From Candidatus Kuenenbacteria bacterium GW2011_GWA2_42_15 (GTDB lineage Bacteria; Patescibacteriota; Patescibacteriia; UBA2196; GWA2-42-15): a stretch of 10,576 nucleotides of DNA. The DNA lies in NCBI GenBank assembly GCA_000998185.1, contig LCCW01000043.1, forward strand, positions 1 through 10,576. Reading direction: 5' to 3'. Shown in pieces: positions 1-5,551 of the stretch. Below the pieces are notes generated by a model. The model had not been told where the DNA came from, did not search any database, and saw only the letters and a list, made by a program, of their open reading frames with translations. Each line of letters starts with the position of its first letter. Position 1 is the stretch's first letter. A program made the position numbers and the translations under genes.

Positions 1-80
1 ATTAAATAAAAGAGGGATAACCAAAATAAAATACGGAATTCTTTAGATGTTTTAACACTTTTGATTAAACAAAAACCGTT

Positions 81-88
81 AAAGGAGG
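81..88 (+). promoter_or_regulatory. Strong Shine-Dalgarno deciding the start at 96
   Basis: AAAGGAGG lies 7 nt upstream of the ATG at 96. This is a near-perfect anti-16S match and makes ATG 96 the genuine start of the reading frame. It therefore shows that the HisRS-like N-terminus is translated and is not read-through from upstream. Most other genes here (ftsE, ftsX, rpmG, the secreted protein) have no visible Shine-Dalgarno, so this site stands out. Confidence 0.85.
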
Positions 89-95
89 CTTTAAA

Positions 96-1019
96 ATGGA
101 AAATATACAACTTAAATCTAAAACACCTAAGGGGATGACGGATTCCCTAGAACCAGATATCTTGTATAGTGAAAAAATTGAGCATTTATTCTTCACGACC
201 GCAAGAAGTTATGGTTTTCAAAGAATCCAAACGCCAGTTATCGAACATTTTGAAGTCTTTAACGCGACTTCGCCATTAAACCGGGATAAAGGATTCTGGG
301 TAAAAAAAGAATTAAAGCCCGCGATTTGCAATATAAATTTTGATGTGAATAATAATGAGGTTGTTTCTATTATTGGTCCATCAGGATGCGGAAAAACCAC
401 GCTATTAAAAATTGTTGCGAGGATTTTAGAACCAGACTCCGGCACAATATTTTTTAAAGGTCAGAATATATTTAATGCGAGGATTGACTATCCAATTGGA
501 TATGTGCCACAAAATCATACACTATTACCCAATCGTACAGTGTTCCAAAATATAACTTTGCCTTTAGAGCTTAAAAATAAGAATGATTTCAAATTCGCCC
601 TAGATTTATTGGAACTTATTGGTCTTAAAGATTATGGAAATCATTACCCCAGCCAAATATCGGGCGGAATGAAGCAGAAGGTATCGATCGCGCGGGCATT
701 GGTATTAGATCCAGAACTATTATTACTGGATGAGCCGTTTGCTTCCGTAGATGAGCTTTCACGTGAAAAATATAATTTAGAGCTGTTGCGTTTAAATAAA
801 ATTTTAAAACGCTCAATAATCCTAGTCACCCATAACATCGAGGAAGCTGTTTTTATGTCTAATCACATCATAGTAATGTCTGATCGTCCTGGGGAAATCA
901 TCAATCAAATAGAAATACCATTTGGTCAAGAAAGAAACAGTGAAATCAGAACAAAAGATTCATTTTTTTCGCTGACCAATATTGTGAGAAAACTGATTAA
1001 AGATAACTCCAATGAATAA
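96..1019 (+). CDS. Chimeric protein: HisRS-like N-terminus fused to an ABC transporter ATPase (SsuB/TauB type)
   Basis: Residues ~76-307 form a complete-looking ABC ATPase. Visible motifs are Walker A GPSGCGKT (94-101), Q-loop Q139, signature ISGGM (188-192), Walker B LLLLDEP (208-214), D-loop region around SVD (217-219) and switch His246 in VTHNIEEA. The family (NitT/TauT/SsuB) energises importers of small organic ions or vitamin precursors at the inner face of the membrane. Residues ~8-57 do not belong to that family. TPKGMTDSL and then YGFQRIQTPVIEHFEVF match the opening and motif 1 of histidyl-tRNA synthetase (class II). The usual first ABC strand with its aromatic A-loop residue is missing, so the join lies around residues 58-76. 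The stop overlaps the permease start by 8 nt, which implies translational coupling. The ATPase call is firm. Whether the fusion is a real protein, a recombination scar or an assembly join is open. Confidence 0.85.
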   Translation: MENIQLKSKTPKGMTDSLEPDILYSEKIEHLFFTTARSYGFQRIQTPVIEHFEVFNATSPLNRDKGFWVKKELKPAICNINFDVNNNEVVSIIGPSGCGKTTLLKIVARILEPDSGTIFFKGQNIFNARIDYPIGYVPQNHTLLPNRTVFQNITLPLELKNKNDFKFALDLLELIGLKDYGNHYPSQISGGMKQKVSIARALVLDPELLLLDEPFASVDELSREKYNLELLRLNKILKRSIILVTHNIEEAVFMSNHIIVMSDRPGEIINQIEIPFGQERNSEIRTKDSFFSLTNIVRKLIKDNSNE

Positions 1020-1794
1020 ATTTAAACGCTACATACTTAGTTTGTTATTGGTACTATCAGTTATTCTAATTTGGCAGATCACAGAAAATATCATAAATAC
1101 AAATCGATTGGCTAATAACGAAACTGGTTTGGAGGCATTTATTCCGTCACCGATCACCATAGTGCATGCCTATATTGAAAGTGGAGATTTAATACTTAAT
1201 CAATCGGCGTATACATTTAGTAGAGCAATGGTAGGTTTTTGCATTGGTATCTTATCCGCTATTCTTTTGGTTTATATTTTTTCATTAATGCCGTTACTAC
1301 GAAATATAACATTGCCAATTTTATTTGGCGTGAATTCGTTTCCAGTAGTTGGATTAGCGCCTGCTATTGTTTTAGCTTTTGGACAAGGGTCTTTTTCCTC
1401 AATAATATTTATTTCTGCTTTGATGTGCTATTTTCCGACCCTTATCACCTTAGACACGGCTTTCAATAATATTGACCAAGATGTTTTAGATTTGATGCAT
1501 GTTATGAAAGCGCCTAGGTGGCAAATTATACGATATATTAGATTACCGCATTCTCTACCGTATCTATTTTTAACTATGAGACTAGCTATACCCGCCAGTA
1601 TTATTGGTGCAACAATGGGAGAATGGCTGGGCTCAAAGAACGGACTGGGGCAACTCATTACGGTGGCATTATATCAGCTAAAACCGAGTTTATTATATGC
1701 CTCTTTGTTTTTGATTGTGGCAGTTAGTATCTTAGGTATAGCGGTTACAGGATTACTTGAGAGGCAGTTTGTTAAATGGAAATATTTAAAATAA
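1012..1794 (+). CDS. ABC transporter permease, NitT/TauT/SsuC-like
   Basis: This 260-residue inner-membrane permease has about six helices (roughly 8-22, 72-91, 101-123, 128-147, 188-206, 228-249). The cytoplasmic EAA-type loop at 158-185 (LDLMHVMKAPRW then IRLPHSLPYLF) matches the loop that docks on the ATPase in the BPD_transp_1 family. The length is normal for SsuC/TauC/ThiX-type permeases. The ATG at 1012 lies inside the end of the ATPase gene, so the two are co-translated and presumably form one transporter. The substrate cannot be read from the sequence, and no periplasmic or lipoprotein binding protein is present in the window. The codons are AT-rich (ATA, TTA, AAT), like the other two cassette genes and unlike ftsEX. 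Confidence 0.88.
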   Translation: MNKFKRYILSLLLVLSVILIWQITENIINTNRLANNETGLEAFIPSPITIVHAYIESGDLILNQSAYTFSRAMVGFCIGILSAILLVYIFSLMPLLRNITLPILFGVNSFPVVGLAPAIVLAFGQGSFSSIIFISALMCYFPTLITLDTAFNNIDQDVLDLMHVMKAPRWQIIRYIRLPHSLPYLFLTMRLAIPASIIGATMGEWLGSKNGLGQLITVALYQLKPSLLYASLFLIVAVSILGIAVTGLLERQFVKWKYLK

Positions 1795-1804
1795 TCAATT
1801 CAAT

Positions 1805-2788
1805 ATGAAAAAAATAATACCTCCAAAGCTAAAAAGGGGCGACGAAATAAGGGTTATCTCCCCAGCCAGGTCAATGAAAATAATAAGTGCGGAATCTCAA
1901 AATATAGCAAAAAAAAGGTTGTTTAATTTGGGTTTTAAGGTGACTTACGGAAAACATGTGAATGAATATGATGAATTGGCATCTTCTAGTATTGAATCAC
2001 GTATCCAAGATCTACATGAAGCTTTCTTGGATAAAAATGTTAAAGCCATCTTGACAACAATTGGTGGTTTTAATTCTAATCAGCTGTTAAATTATATCGA
2101 CTGGGATATAATAAACAATAATCCCAAAGTTTTTTGCGGCTACTCGGATATAACCTCTATAAGTAATGCCATTTTGAAAAAGACCGGATTAGTATCTTAT
2201 TATGGTCCACACTACTCTAGCTTTGGTCAAGAATTATATTTTGATTACACACTTGAGTATTTTAGAAAATGTTTACTTTCGACACAGCCTTTCGAACTCG
2301 TGGCTAGTAGGGAATGGAGCGATGACGCTTGGTATAAAGATCAAAGCGACAGAAAGTTAATAACTAATAAGGGGTGGGTTATAATTAATCAAGGTGAAAC
2401 TCAAGGTACAATAATCGGAGGCAACCTTTGTACTTTAAATTTACTTCAGGGTACAGAGTATTTTCCAAATTTAGAAAAAACAATTCTTTTTATTGAGGAT
2501 GATTCGGACTCGTCAGCAAATGTTTTCGACAGGGATCTGCAATCTTTAATACATTTGCCTGATTTTTTTAAAGTAAAGGGCCTAGTAATAGGTAGATTTC
2601 AAAAAAAGAGTAAAATATCCATAAACATACTTAATAAAATAATTTGCAAAAAGGAATTAAAAAATATTCCGATTGTAGCAAATTTGGATTTTGGCCATAC
2701 TGACCCAAAAATGACCTTACCTATCGGCGGAACTGCTATAATTGACACACAGGGTGCCAAACCAGCAATTAGAATATTAGAACACTAA
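1805..2788 (+). CDS. S66-family serine peptidase (LD-carboxypeptidase / MccF-like)
   Basis: At 327 residues this has the length and layout of the MccF branch of peptidase family S66. The N-terminal domain opens with LKRGDEIRVISPA. GGFNSNQLLNYIDWD precedes the nucleophile elbow GYSD with Ser114. The C-terminal domain supplies Glu231 (LFIEDD) and His298 (FGHTDP), so the whole Ser-Glu-His triad is present. Family members trim L,D-peptide bonds of peptidoglycan fragments. MccF itself inactivates processed microcin C and other aminoacyl-adenylate analogues. There is no signal peptide, so it should act in the cytoplasm. It starts 10 nt after the permease stop and is the last gene of the cassette. 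It probably acts on something the transporter moves, but that is inference. No clear Shine-Dalgarno is seen. Confidence 0.9.
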   Translation: MKKIIPPKLKRGDEIRVISPARSMKIISAESQNIAKKRLFNLGFKVTYGKHVNEYDELASSSIESRIQDLHEAFLDKNVKAILTTIGGFNSNQLLNYIDWDIINNNPKVFCGYSDITSISNAILKKTGLVSYYGPHYSSFGQELYFDYTLEYFRKCLLSTQPFELVASREWSDDAWYKDQSDRKLITNKGWVIINQGETQGTIIGGNLCTLNLLQGTEYFPNLEKTILFIEDDSDSSANVFDRDLQSLIHLPDFFKVKGLVIGRFQKKSKISINILNKIICKKELKNIPIVANLDFGHTDPKMTLPIGGTAIIDTQGAKPAIRILEH

Positions 2789-2887
2789 TTCTCCCGCATA
2801 TTTAGTCGTTCTAAAGATAAAATATAATTTAACAGTCTACCTCCCCTATTCAAAAAATCCCGCGTTTGCGAGGCTTAAAATGCAATT

Positions 2888-2944
2888 CACGGGTGGAGGG
2901 AATCGCCCCGCTCTGCAAGCAGGGCGGGGTTGGAGACCGCTATG
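2888..2944 (-). pseudogene. tRNA-Trp remnant (anticodon loop and 3' end) with a palindromic insertion
   Basis: Positions 2888-2905 are identical over 18 nt to 2970-2987, the 3' end of the intact tRNA-Trp. TTGGAGACC at 2930-2938 repeats the tRNA-Trp anticodon region at 3005-3013, and similarity runs a few bases further with two mismatches. Between them the 3' strand of the anticodon stem and part of the T-arm are replaced by a long hairpin. The T-loop is incomplete and there is no 5' half, so it cannot fold as a tRNA. It lies 82 nt from the intact gene, on the side facing the ABC/S66 cassette, and may be a recombination or integration scar. Confidence 0.65.
2906..2929. repeat. Long palindrome inside the tRNA-Trp remnant
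   Basis: Arms of 11 nt (CCCCGCTCTGC and GCAGGGCGGGG) flank an AA loop, with a single G-T wobble. The hairpin sits where the tRNA remnant loses its homology. One arm overlaps the ancestral tRNA sequence CCCCGCT, so the other arm may have been copied from it by template switching. Confidence 0.75.
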
Positions 2945-2966
2945 GCTTGATTAAATAATAAACAAT

Positions 2967-3040
2967 TGGCACGGGTGGAGGGAATCGGACCCCCGCTAGA
3001 GGTTTTGGAGACCTCTGTACTACCATTATACGACACCCGC
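2967..3040 (-). tRNA. trnW: tRNA-Trp (anticodon CCA), CCA end encoded
   Basis: The acceptor GCGGGTG pairs with CACCCGT (one G-T at the first pair). The anticodon stem GAGGT/ACCTC encloses CTCCAAA, giving anticodon CCA. The T-arm GGGGG TCCGATT CCCTC is regular, the discriminator is G, and the genomic CCA is at 2967-2969. The mature body is 2970-3040 (71 nt). It lies downstream of rpmG and the 118-aa gene on the same strand. The presence of tRNA-Trp(CCA) and the use of UGA as a stop elsewhere agree with the standard code. Confidence 0.95.
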
Positions 3041-3100
3041 AAGAGTAATTTTAAATTTCTAATTTTTAATTTTCAAACAATTTCCAATGACTCAATTTCG

Positions 3101-3136
3101 AAACTCAAAATACAATCAATAAAACTCAAAATACAA
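3101..3136. repeat. Short direct repeat in the AT-rich spacer
   Basis: AAACTCAAAATACAA occurs at 3101-3115 and again at 3122-3136, a 21-nt period. The surrounding spacer (3041-3210) is AT-rich and contains TTTCTAATTTTTAATTTT-like text that recurs in other spacers of this window. No gene is seen in it. Confidence 0.6.
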
Positions 3137-3210
3137 ATAATTGCTGATTTGAATATTGTAATTTTGAATTTATTTTGTGCTTGCAGTTTGAGATTTGAAA
3201 TTTAAAATAC

Positions 3211-3567
3211 CTACTTCTCCCACGGCTTGTCCAGATGTTCTTTTAAAATATAATCATATCTGTCCATTATCTTCCCAGTTGATTCGTCAAAAAGCGGCGT
3301 GCCGCCGGCGTACAAAGTATCGGCCATGTCGCCATACTCATTCAGTCGGTTATCCACGATCCATTTTTCTATCCTGGCTTTTTCGCTGATTTCCAATGTT
3401 TGATTCCTGGCTTTGTTCCAAAGGCGAATATAAGTTGGCGATATATTATCTTCAGGATTGCTTTCCTGCGGCCAAAAAGCCACGATCATCGCGACGATCA
3501 TAAAAGCCAAAACGATAATGATCGCCCAATAAGAAACACCGCGGCGGCAATGAAAAAAATTTTTCAT
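3211..3567 (-). CDS. Unassigned 118-aa protein with one N-terminal membrane helix
   Basis: I do not recognise the family. From ATG 3567 the protein has a short basic start (MKNFFHCRRGVSYW), one strong transmembrane helix at about residues 13-32 and a ~85-residue charged domain with helical stretches such as SPTYIRLWNKARNQ and KARIEKWIVDNRLNE. Topology rules suggest the charged domain is outside the cell. A TTG two codons earlier (3573) is possible, but ATG is preferred. It starts 10 nt after the rpmG stop and is followed by tRNA-Trp, so it is probably co-transcribed with rpmG. The base composition matches the core genes. Expression seems likely; the function is unknown. Confidence 0.72.
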   Translation of the reverse strand: MKNFFHCRRGVSYWAIIIVLAFMIVAMIVAFWPQESNPEDNISPTYIRLWNKARNQTLEISEKARIEKWIVDNRLNEYGDMADTLYAGGTPLFDESTGKIMDRYDYILKEHLDKPWEK

Positions 3568-3577
3568 AAACAAAAAA

Positions 3578-3742
3578 TTATTTTGTTTCTTTGTGTAGCA
3601 TGTGTTTTTTGCACCACTTGCAGTATTTTTTCAATTCCAGCCGTTCTTTGTTGAGTTTTTTGTTCTTTTGAGAAAAATAATTAATTCTCTTGCAGATACT
3701 GCATTCAAATTTAATCAGCTTCTCTTTGTATTTAGTAGCCAT
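3578..3742 (-). CDS. rpmG: 50S ribosomal protein L33
   Basis: The protein has 54 residues, begins MATKYKEKLIKFEC and ends KYCKWCKKHMLHKETK. Length and pattern fit L33 of the large ribosomal subunit. Two CxxC pairs (Cys14/Cys17 and Cys41/Cys44) mark it as the zinc-binding form. The gene is single-frame from ATG 3742 to TAA 3578; I first suspected a frameshift, and codon-by-codon reading removed that. No Shine-Dalgarno precedes the ATG; the leader is AT-rich. tRNA-Thr lies upstream and the 118-aa gene and tRNA-Trp downstream, all on the same strand. Confidence 0.93.
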   Translation of the reverse strand: MATKYKEKLIKFECSICKRINYFSQKNKKLNKERLELKKYCKWCKKHMLHKETK

Positions 3743-3823
3743 AAAAATAATTTTTAATTTCTAATTTTATAATTTTTTCCGCCAAGTTTTGGTGTGAATA
3801 ATCCAAGTTTTTTGGTAGGCGGA

Positions 3824-3838
3824 TCAGCCTCTGGCTGA
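3824..3838. repeat. 15-nt perfect hairpin TCAGCC-TCT-GGCTGA
   Basis: Arms of 6 bp enclose a 3-nt loop. It is one of four perfect 15-nt hairpins of the same design between 3824 and 4133 plus a fifth at 4002-4016. There is no T-run on either side, so it is not a typical terminator. Confidence 0.6.
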
Positions 3839-3864
3839 AAATAAATTCTAATTTTTAATTTGAA

Positions 3865-3881
3865 AAGTGATGTTACGCAAA
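3865..3881. repeat. Dispersed 17-mer AAGTGATGTTACGCAAA, copy 1
   Basis: The same 17 nt occur as an exact reverse complement at 8871-8887, about 5 kb away and directly beside the inverted-repeat element there. Neither copy is in a gene. An exact 17-mer pair in 10.6 kb is not expected by chance, so this is a fragment of a dispersed element. Confidence 0.7.
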
Positions 3882-3951
3882 TAGCAAAAAATAACACCAA
3901 CTTTGAATCCTTCATAGTTTTAATGGAGACGACTCTCGGATTTGTCCCTGA

Positions 3952-3966
3952 TCCGCCTTGGGCGGA
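3952..3966. repeat. 15-nt perfect hairpin TCCGCC-TTG-GGCGGA
   Basis: This has the same 6-3-6 layout as its neighbours. The preceding TGATCCGCC also occurs, reversed, next to the hairpin at 3824-3838 (GGCGGATCA), so the two elements share a module. Confidence 0.6.
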
Positions 3967-3981
3967 AACCGAGAACCTACT

Positions 3982-4016
3982 GTTTATGTCCCTTCGGGAC
4001 ATCCCTCGAAGAGGGA
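3982..4016. repeat. Tandem double-hairpin element, copy 1
   Basis: Two perfect 6-3-6 hairpins stand back to back: TGTCCC-TTC-GGGACA (3987-4001) and TCCCTC-GAA-GAGGGA (4002-4016). Positions 3982-4003 recur exactly at 4114-4135, so the two copies bracket tRNA-Thr(UGU). No coding content is seen in the 3743-4025 spacer. Confidence 0.75.
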
Positions 4017-4025
4017 CAAATAGGT

Positions 4026-4100
4026 TGGAGCCAGCGGCAGGACTTGAACCCGCAACCAACTGCTTACAAAGCAGCTGCTCTACCATTGAGCTACGCTGGC
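4026..4100 (-). tRNA. trnT: tRNA-Thr (anticodon UGU), CCA end encoded
   Basis: The acceptor GCCAGCG pairs with CGCTGGC. The anticodon stem CTGC/GCAG surrounds TTTGTAA, giving TGT. The T-arm has the normal GGTTCAAGTCC loop context, the discriminator is T, and CCA is encoded at 4026-4028. The mature body is 4029-4100 (72 nt). It is upstream of rpmG on the same strand and flanked on both sides by the double-hairpin repeat. Confidence 0.95.
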
Positions 4101-4113
4101 CTGTTAATTTACA

Positions 4114-4148
4114 GTTTATGTCCCTTCGGGACATCTCCCGCAGAGAGA
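4114..4148. repeat. Tandem double-hairpin element, copy 2
   Basis: TGTCCC-TTC-GGGACA (4119-4133) is perfect. The second hairpin, TCTCCC-GCA-GAGAGA (4134-4148), has one mismatch. Twenty-two nt are identical to copy 1. The element ends exactly where the tRNA-Thr-like 5' half at 4148-4183 breaks off. Confidence 0.75.
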
Positions 4149-4183
4149 CAAAACTATTGCTCTACTAAGTGAGCTATCTTGGC
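4148..4183 (-). pseudogene. tRNA-Thr(UGU)-like 5' half, broken at the anticodon
   Basis: Read on the minus strand, it has acceptor 5' strand GCCAAGA, then TA, D-arm GCTC...GAGC, anticodon-stem strand ATAGT and loop TTTGT, where TGT would be the anticodon. From there the sequence turns into the double-hairpin element, and no T-arm or matching acceptor strand follows before the intact tRNA-Thr. It is therefore a 5' half only. The identity as Thr is inferred from the TTTGT loop and from resemblance to the neighbouring gene. Confidence 0.65.
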
Positions 4184-4302
4184 GCTTATACTAAAAAATA
4201 GCCCACATCCAATCAGGGTTTATTCAATTTTAGATTATCACAGACAGTCGGTTTTGACAAGAAGTTATCAGCCATTCCAGCGGCAACGATTTTTGCTAAA
4301 AC

Positions 4303-4323
4303 AAAAAACGCCGTCAACCGGCG
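4303..4323 (-). terminator. Rho-independent terminator after tRNA-Gln
   Basis: On the minus strand CGCCG-GTTGA-CGGCG is followed by TTTTTTGTTTT. It lies 43 nt past the 3' end of tRNA-Gln and would end a transcript coming from ftsX and tRNA-Gln. Confidence 0.75.
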
Positions 4324-4366
4324 AATGATTCTTCCACGCGCGCTTATGCCTGTTTTATTTATTTTT

Positions 4367-4437
4367 CTGCGGGACCTGGATTCGAACCAGGATAGCCACC
4401 TCCAAAGGGTGATGTCCTACCATTAGACGATCCCGCA
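4367..4437 (-). tRNA. trnQ: tRNA-Gln (anticodon UUG), CCA not encoded
   Basis: With T1 at 4437 the acceptor TGCGGGA pairs fully with TCCCGCA and the discriminator is G73. U1-A72 with G73 is the usual tRNA-Gln identity. The anticodon stem TCACC/GGTGG encloses CTTTGGA, giving TTG. The body is 71 nt, with T-loop GGTTCGAATCC. The genomic sequence after G73 is AA, so CCA must be added by enzyme. It lies 65 nt downstream of ftsX on the same strand. Confidence 0.93.
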
Positions 4438-4454
4438 ATATCTTCCTTATCTTA

Positions 4455-4485
4455 GTAAAAATAAAACCAACTGTCAAAACCAGTT
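4455..4485 (-). terminator. Possible weak terminator after ftsX
   Basis: The minus strand reads AACTG, a 7-nt loop, CAGTT, then GGTTTTATTTTT. The stem is only 5 bp, so termination would be partial. tRNA-Gln follows and may depend on read-through. Confidence 0.35.
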
Positions 4486-4502
4486 CGTTTATTTGCCCTT
4501 GG

Positions 4503-5420
4503 CTAGACCTTCAGATGCTTACTCATGGCGAGCACCGCCGAAATCATATTGATCACGGCGATAATGATGAATTCAAAACCAAGAATATTTAGAATATTGC
4601 TGTTGAAATAAGCGCGAATGTCAAAATTGATGCCGGTCAAAAAGCTGTTTATCCAGTCGCCGGAAAAATACAACGCCAGCGCCCAAGCGCCCCAAAATAT
4701 CAGGCAGCCGAAAATGGCGTATAAAAGCCCCTCAACAATAAACGGCAGCCGGATAAACCAATTACTGGCCCCTACCAGCCGCATAATCGCTATTTCCGTG
4801 CGATGGATGTAAATACCCATTCTGATCGTATTCAGCACCGTTAAAACAGCGATGAAAATAAAAATAATACTCAAAGCCAAAACAAAATTACGCAGCTTGT
4901 TGGAAAAGCCGTTGATGCGCTCAATCAGTTTTTGGTGGTCATTGTAATCTATTTTTTCCGCCAATTGATCCGCCTTCAGCTCTTTAATTTTTTCCATAAT
5001 CAACGGATACTGGTCCATATTAAAAGCCGTCAAAATCAGGGTCCCGCCCAGTGGGTTTTTGTCCAACTCCGCTAAAGCCGCCTGGATGTCGGCATCATCT
5101 TTATGTACTTCTTTAAATTCGGCCAGGGCGTCAGCCGGTGAAACGCGGGTTATTTCTTTTATTTCCTCTATTTTTTCCAATTCTTTCTCAAGCGCCTGAA
5201 CTGTTTCCTCCTTGATGCTGTTGTCAAAATATAAAGAAACATCAATCGTGTCCTTGACCGAATTGACCGCGTAATCGGCAATTGCGTTAACCAAAACCAA
5301 AGTCGTTAAAGAAAACAAAGTCAAAACGATAATCGTCATTGTTACGATGGACAGCCAGATGTTTCTCCAAAAATGCTGCCAAGAAAATTTTAAAATTCTT
5401 TTGGTTGATAAAAAAATCAT
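4503..5420 (-). CDS. ftsX: Cell-division protein FtsX
   Basis: This 305-residue inner-membrane subunit of the FtsEX complex couples divisome ATP hydrolysis to activation of cell-wall hydrolases. It has four helices (about 22-46, 179-199, 226-252 and 276-299). An extracytoplasmic domain of ~130 residues lies between the first two, beginning with VNSVKDTIDVSLYFD. RTEIAIMRLVGAS (207-219), just after helix 2, is the conserved MacB/FtsX-type coupling segment. The length is typical for FtsX. ftsE is upstream on the same strand, but 131 nt of AT-rich, repeat-like spacer separates them, which is unusual since the genes often overlap. No Shine-Dalgarno precedes ATG 5420. Confidence 0.93.
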   Translation of the reverse strand: MIFLSTKRILKFSWQHFWRNIWLSIVTMTIIVLTLFSLTTLVLVNAIADYAVNSVKDTIDVSLYFDNSIKEETVQALEKELEKIEEIKEITRVSPADALAEFKEVHKDDADIQAALAELDKNPLGGTLILTAFNMDQYPLIMEKIKELKADQLAEKIDYNDHQKLIERINGFSNKLRNFVLALSIIFIFIAVLTVLNTIRMGIYIHRTEIAIMRLVGASNWFIRLPFIVEGLLYAIFGCLIFWGAWALALYFSGDWINSFLTGINFDIRAYFNSNILNILGFEFIIIAVINMISAVLAMSKHLKV

Positions 5421-5551
5421 AAGATAAAATTTCTAAATTATAATTTCTAATCTCTAATAAAATGTCAAATAACAAATACAAAATGGGGTTACAATTTTTG
5501 CATTAAAAATTTAAAATTTTATTAGGCATTAGGAATTAGGTTAATTAGAAA
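5421..5551. repeat. AT-rich repetitive spacer between ftsE and ftsX
   Basis: The spacer is built of motifs such as ATTTCTAAATTATAATTTC, AAAAATTTAAAATTTT and ATTAGGCATTAGGAATTAGG, with a final inverted TAATTAGAAATTA. The same vocabulary is found at 3048-3075, 3750-3780, 3840-3862, 6240-6270 and 6315-6375. No ORF or promoter can be defended in it. Confidence 0.5.

Noticed and set aside
2966..3205. 79-codon plus-strand frame
   Set aside because: It begins inside the antisense of tRNA-Trp and continues through an AT-rich spacer with direct repeats; no protein signature.
3578..3742. Suspected frameshift in rpmG
   Set aside because: Careful codon counting shows one uninterrupted 54-codon frame ending KYCKWCKKHMLHKETK.
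3754..4134. 126-codon minus-strand frame and the overlapping plus-strand frames at 3860-4172
   Set aside because: They run through tRNA-Thr and the hairpin repeats. RSSMVEQLLCKQLVAGSSPAAG is the well-known false translation of a tRNA gene region.
3982..4148. CRISPR array
   Set aside because: Only two repeat copies, separated by a functional tRNA gene; no regular spacers and no cas genes.
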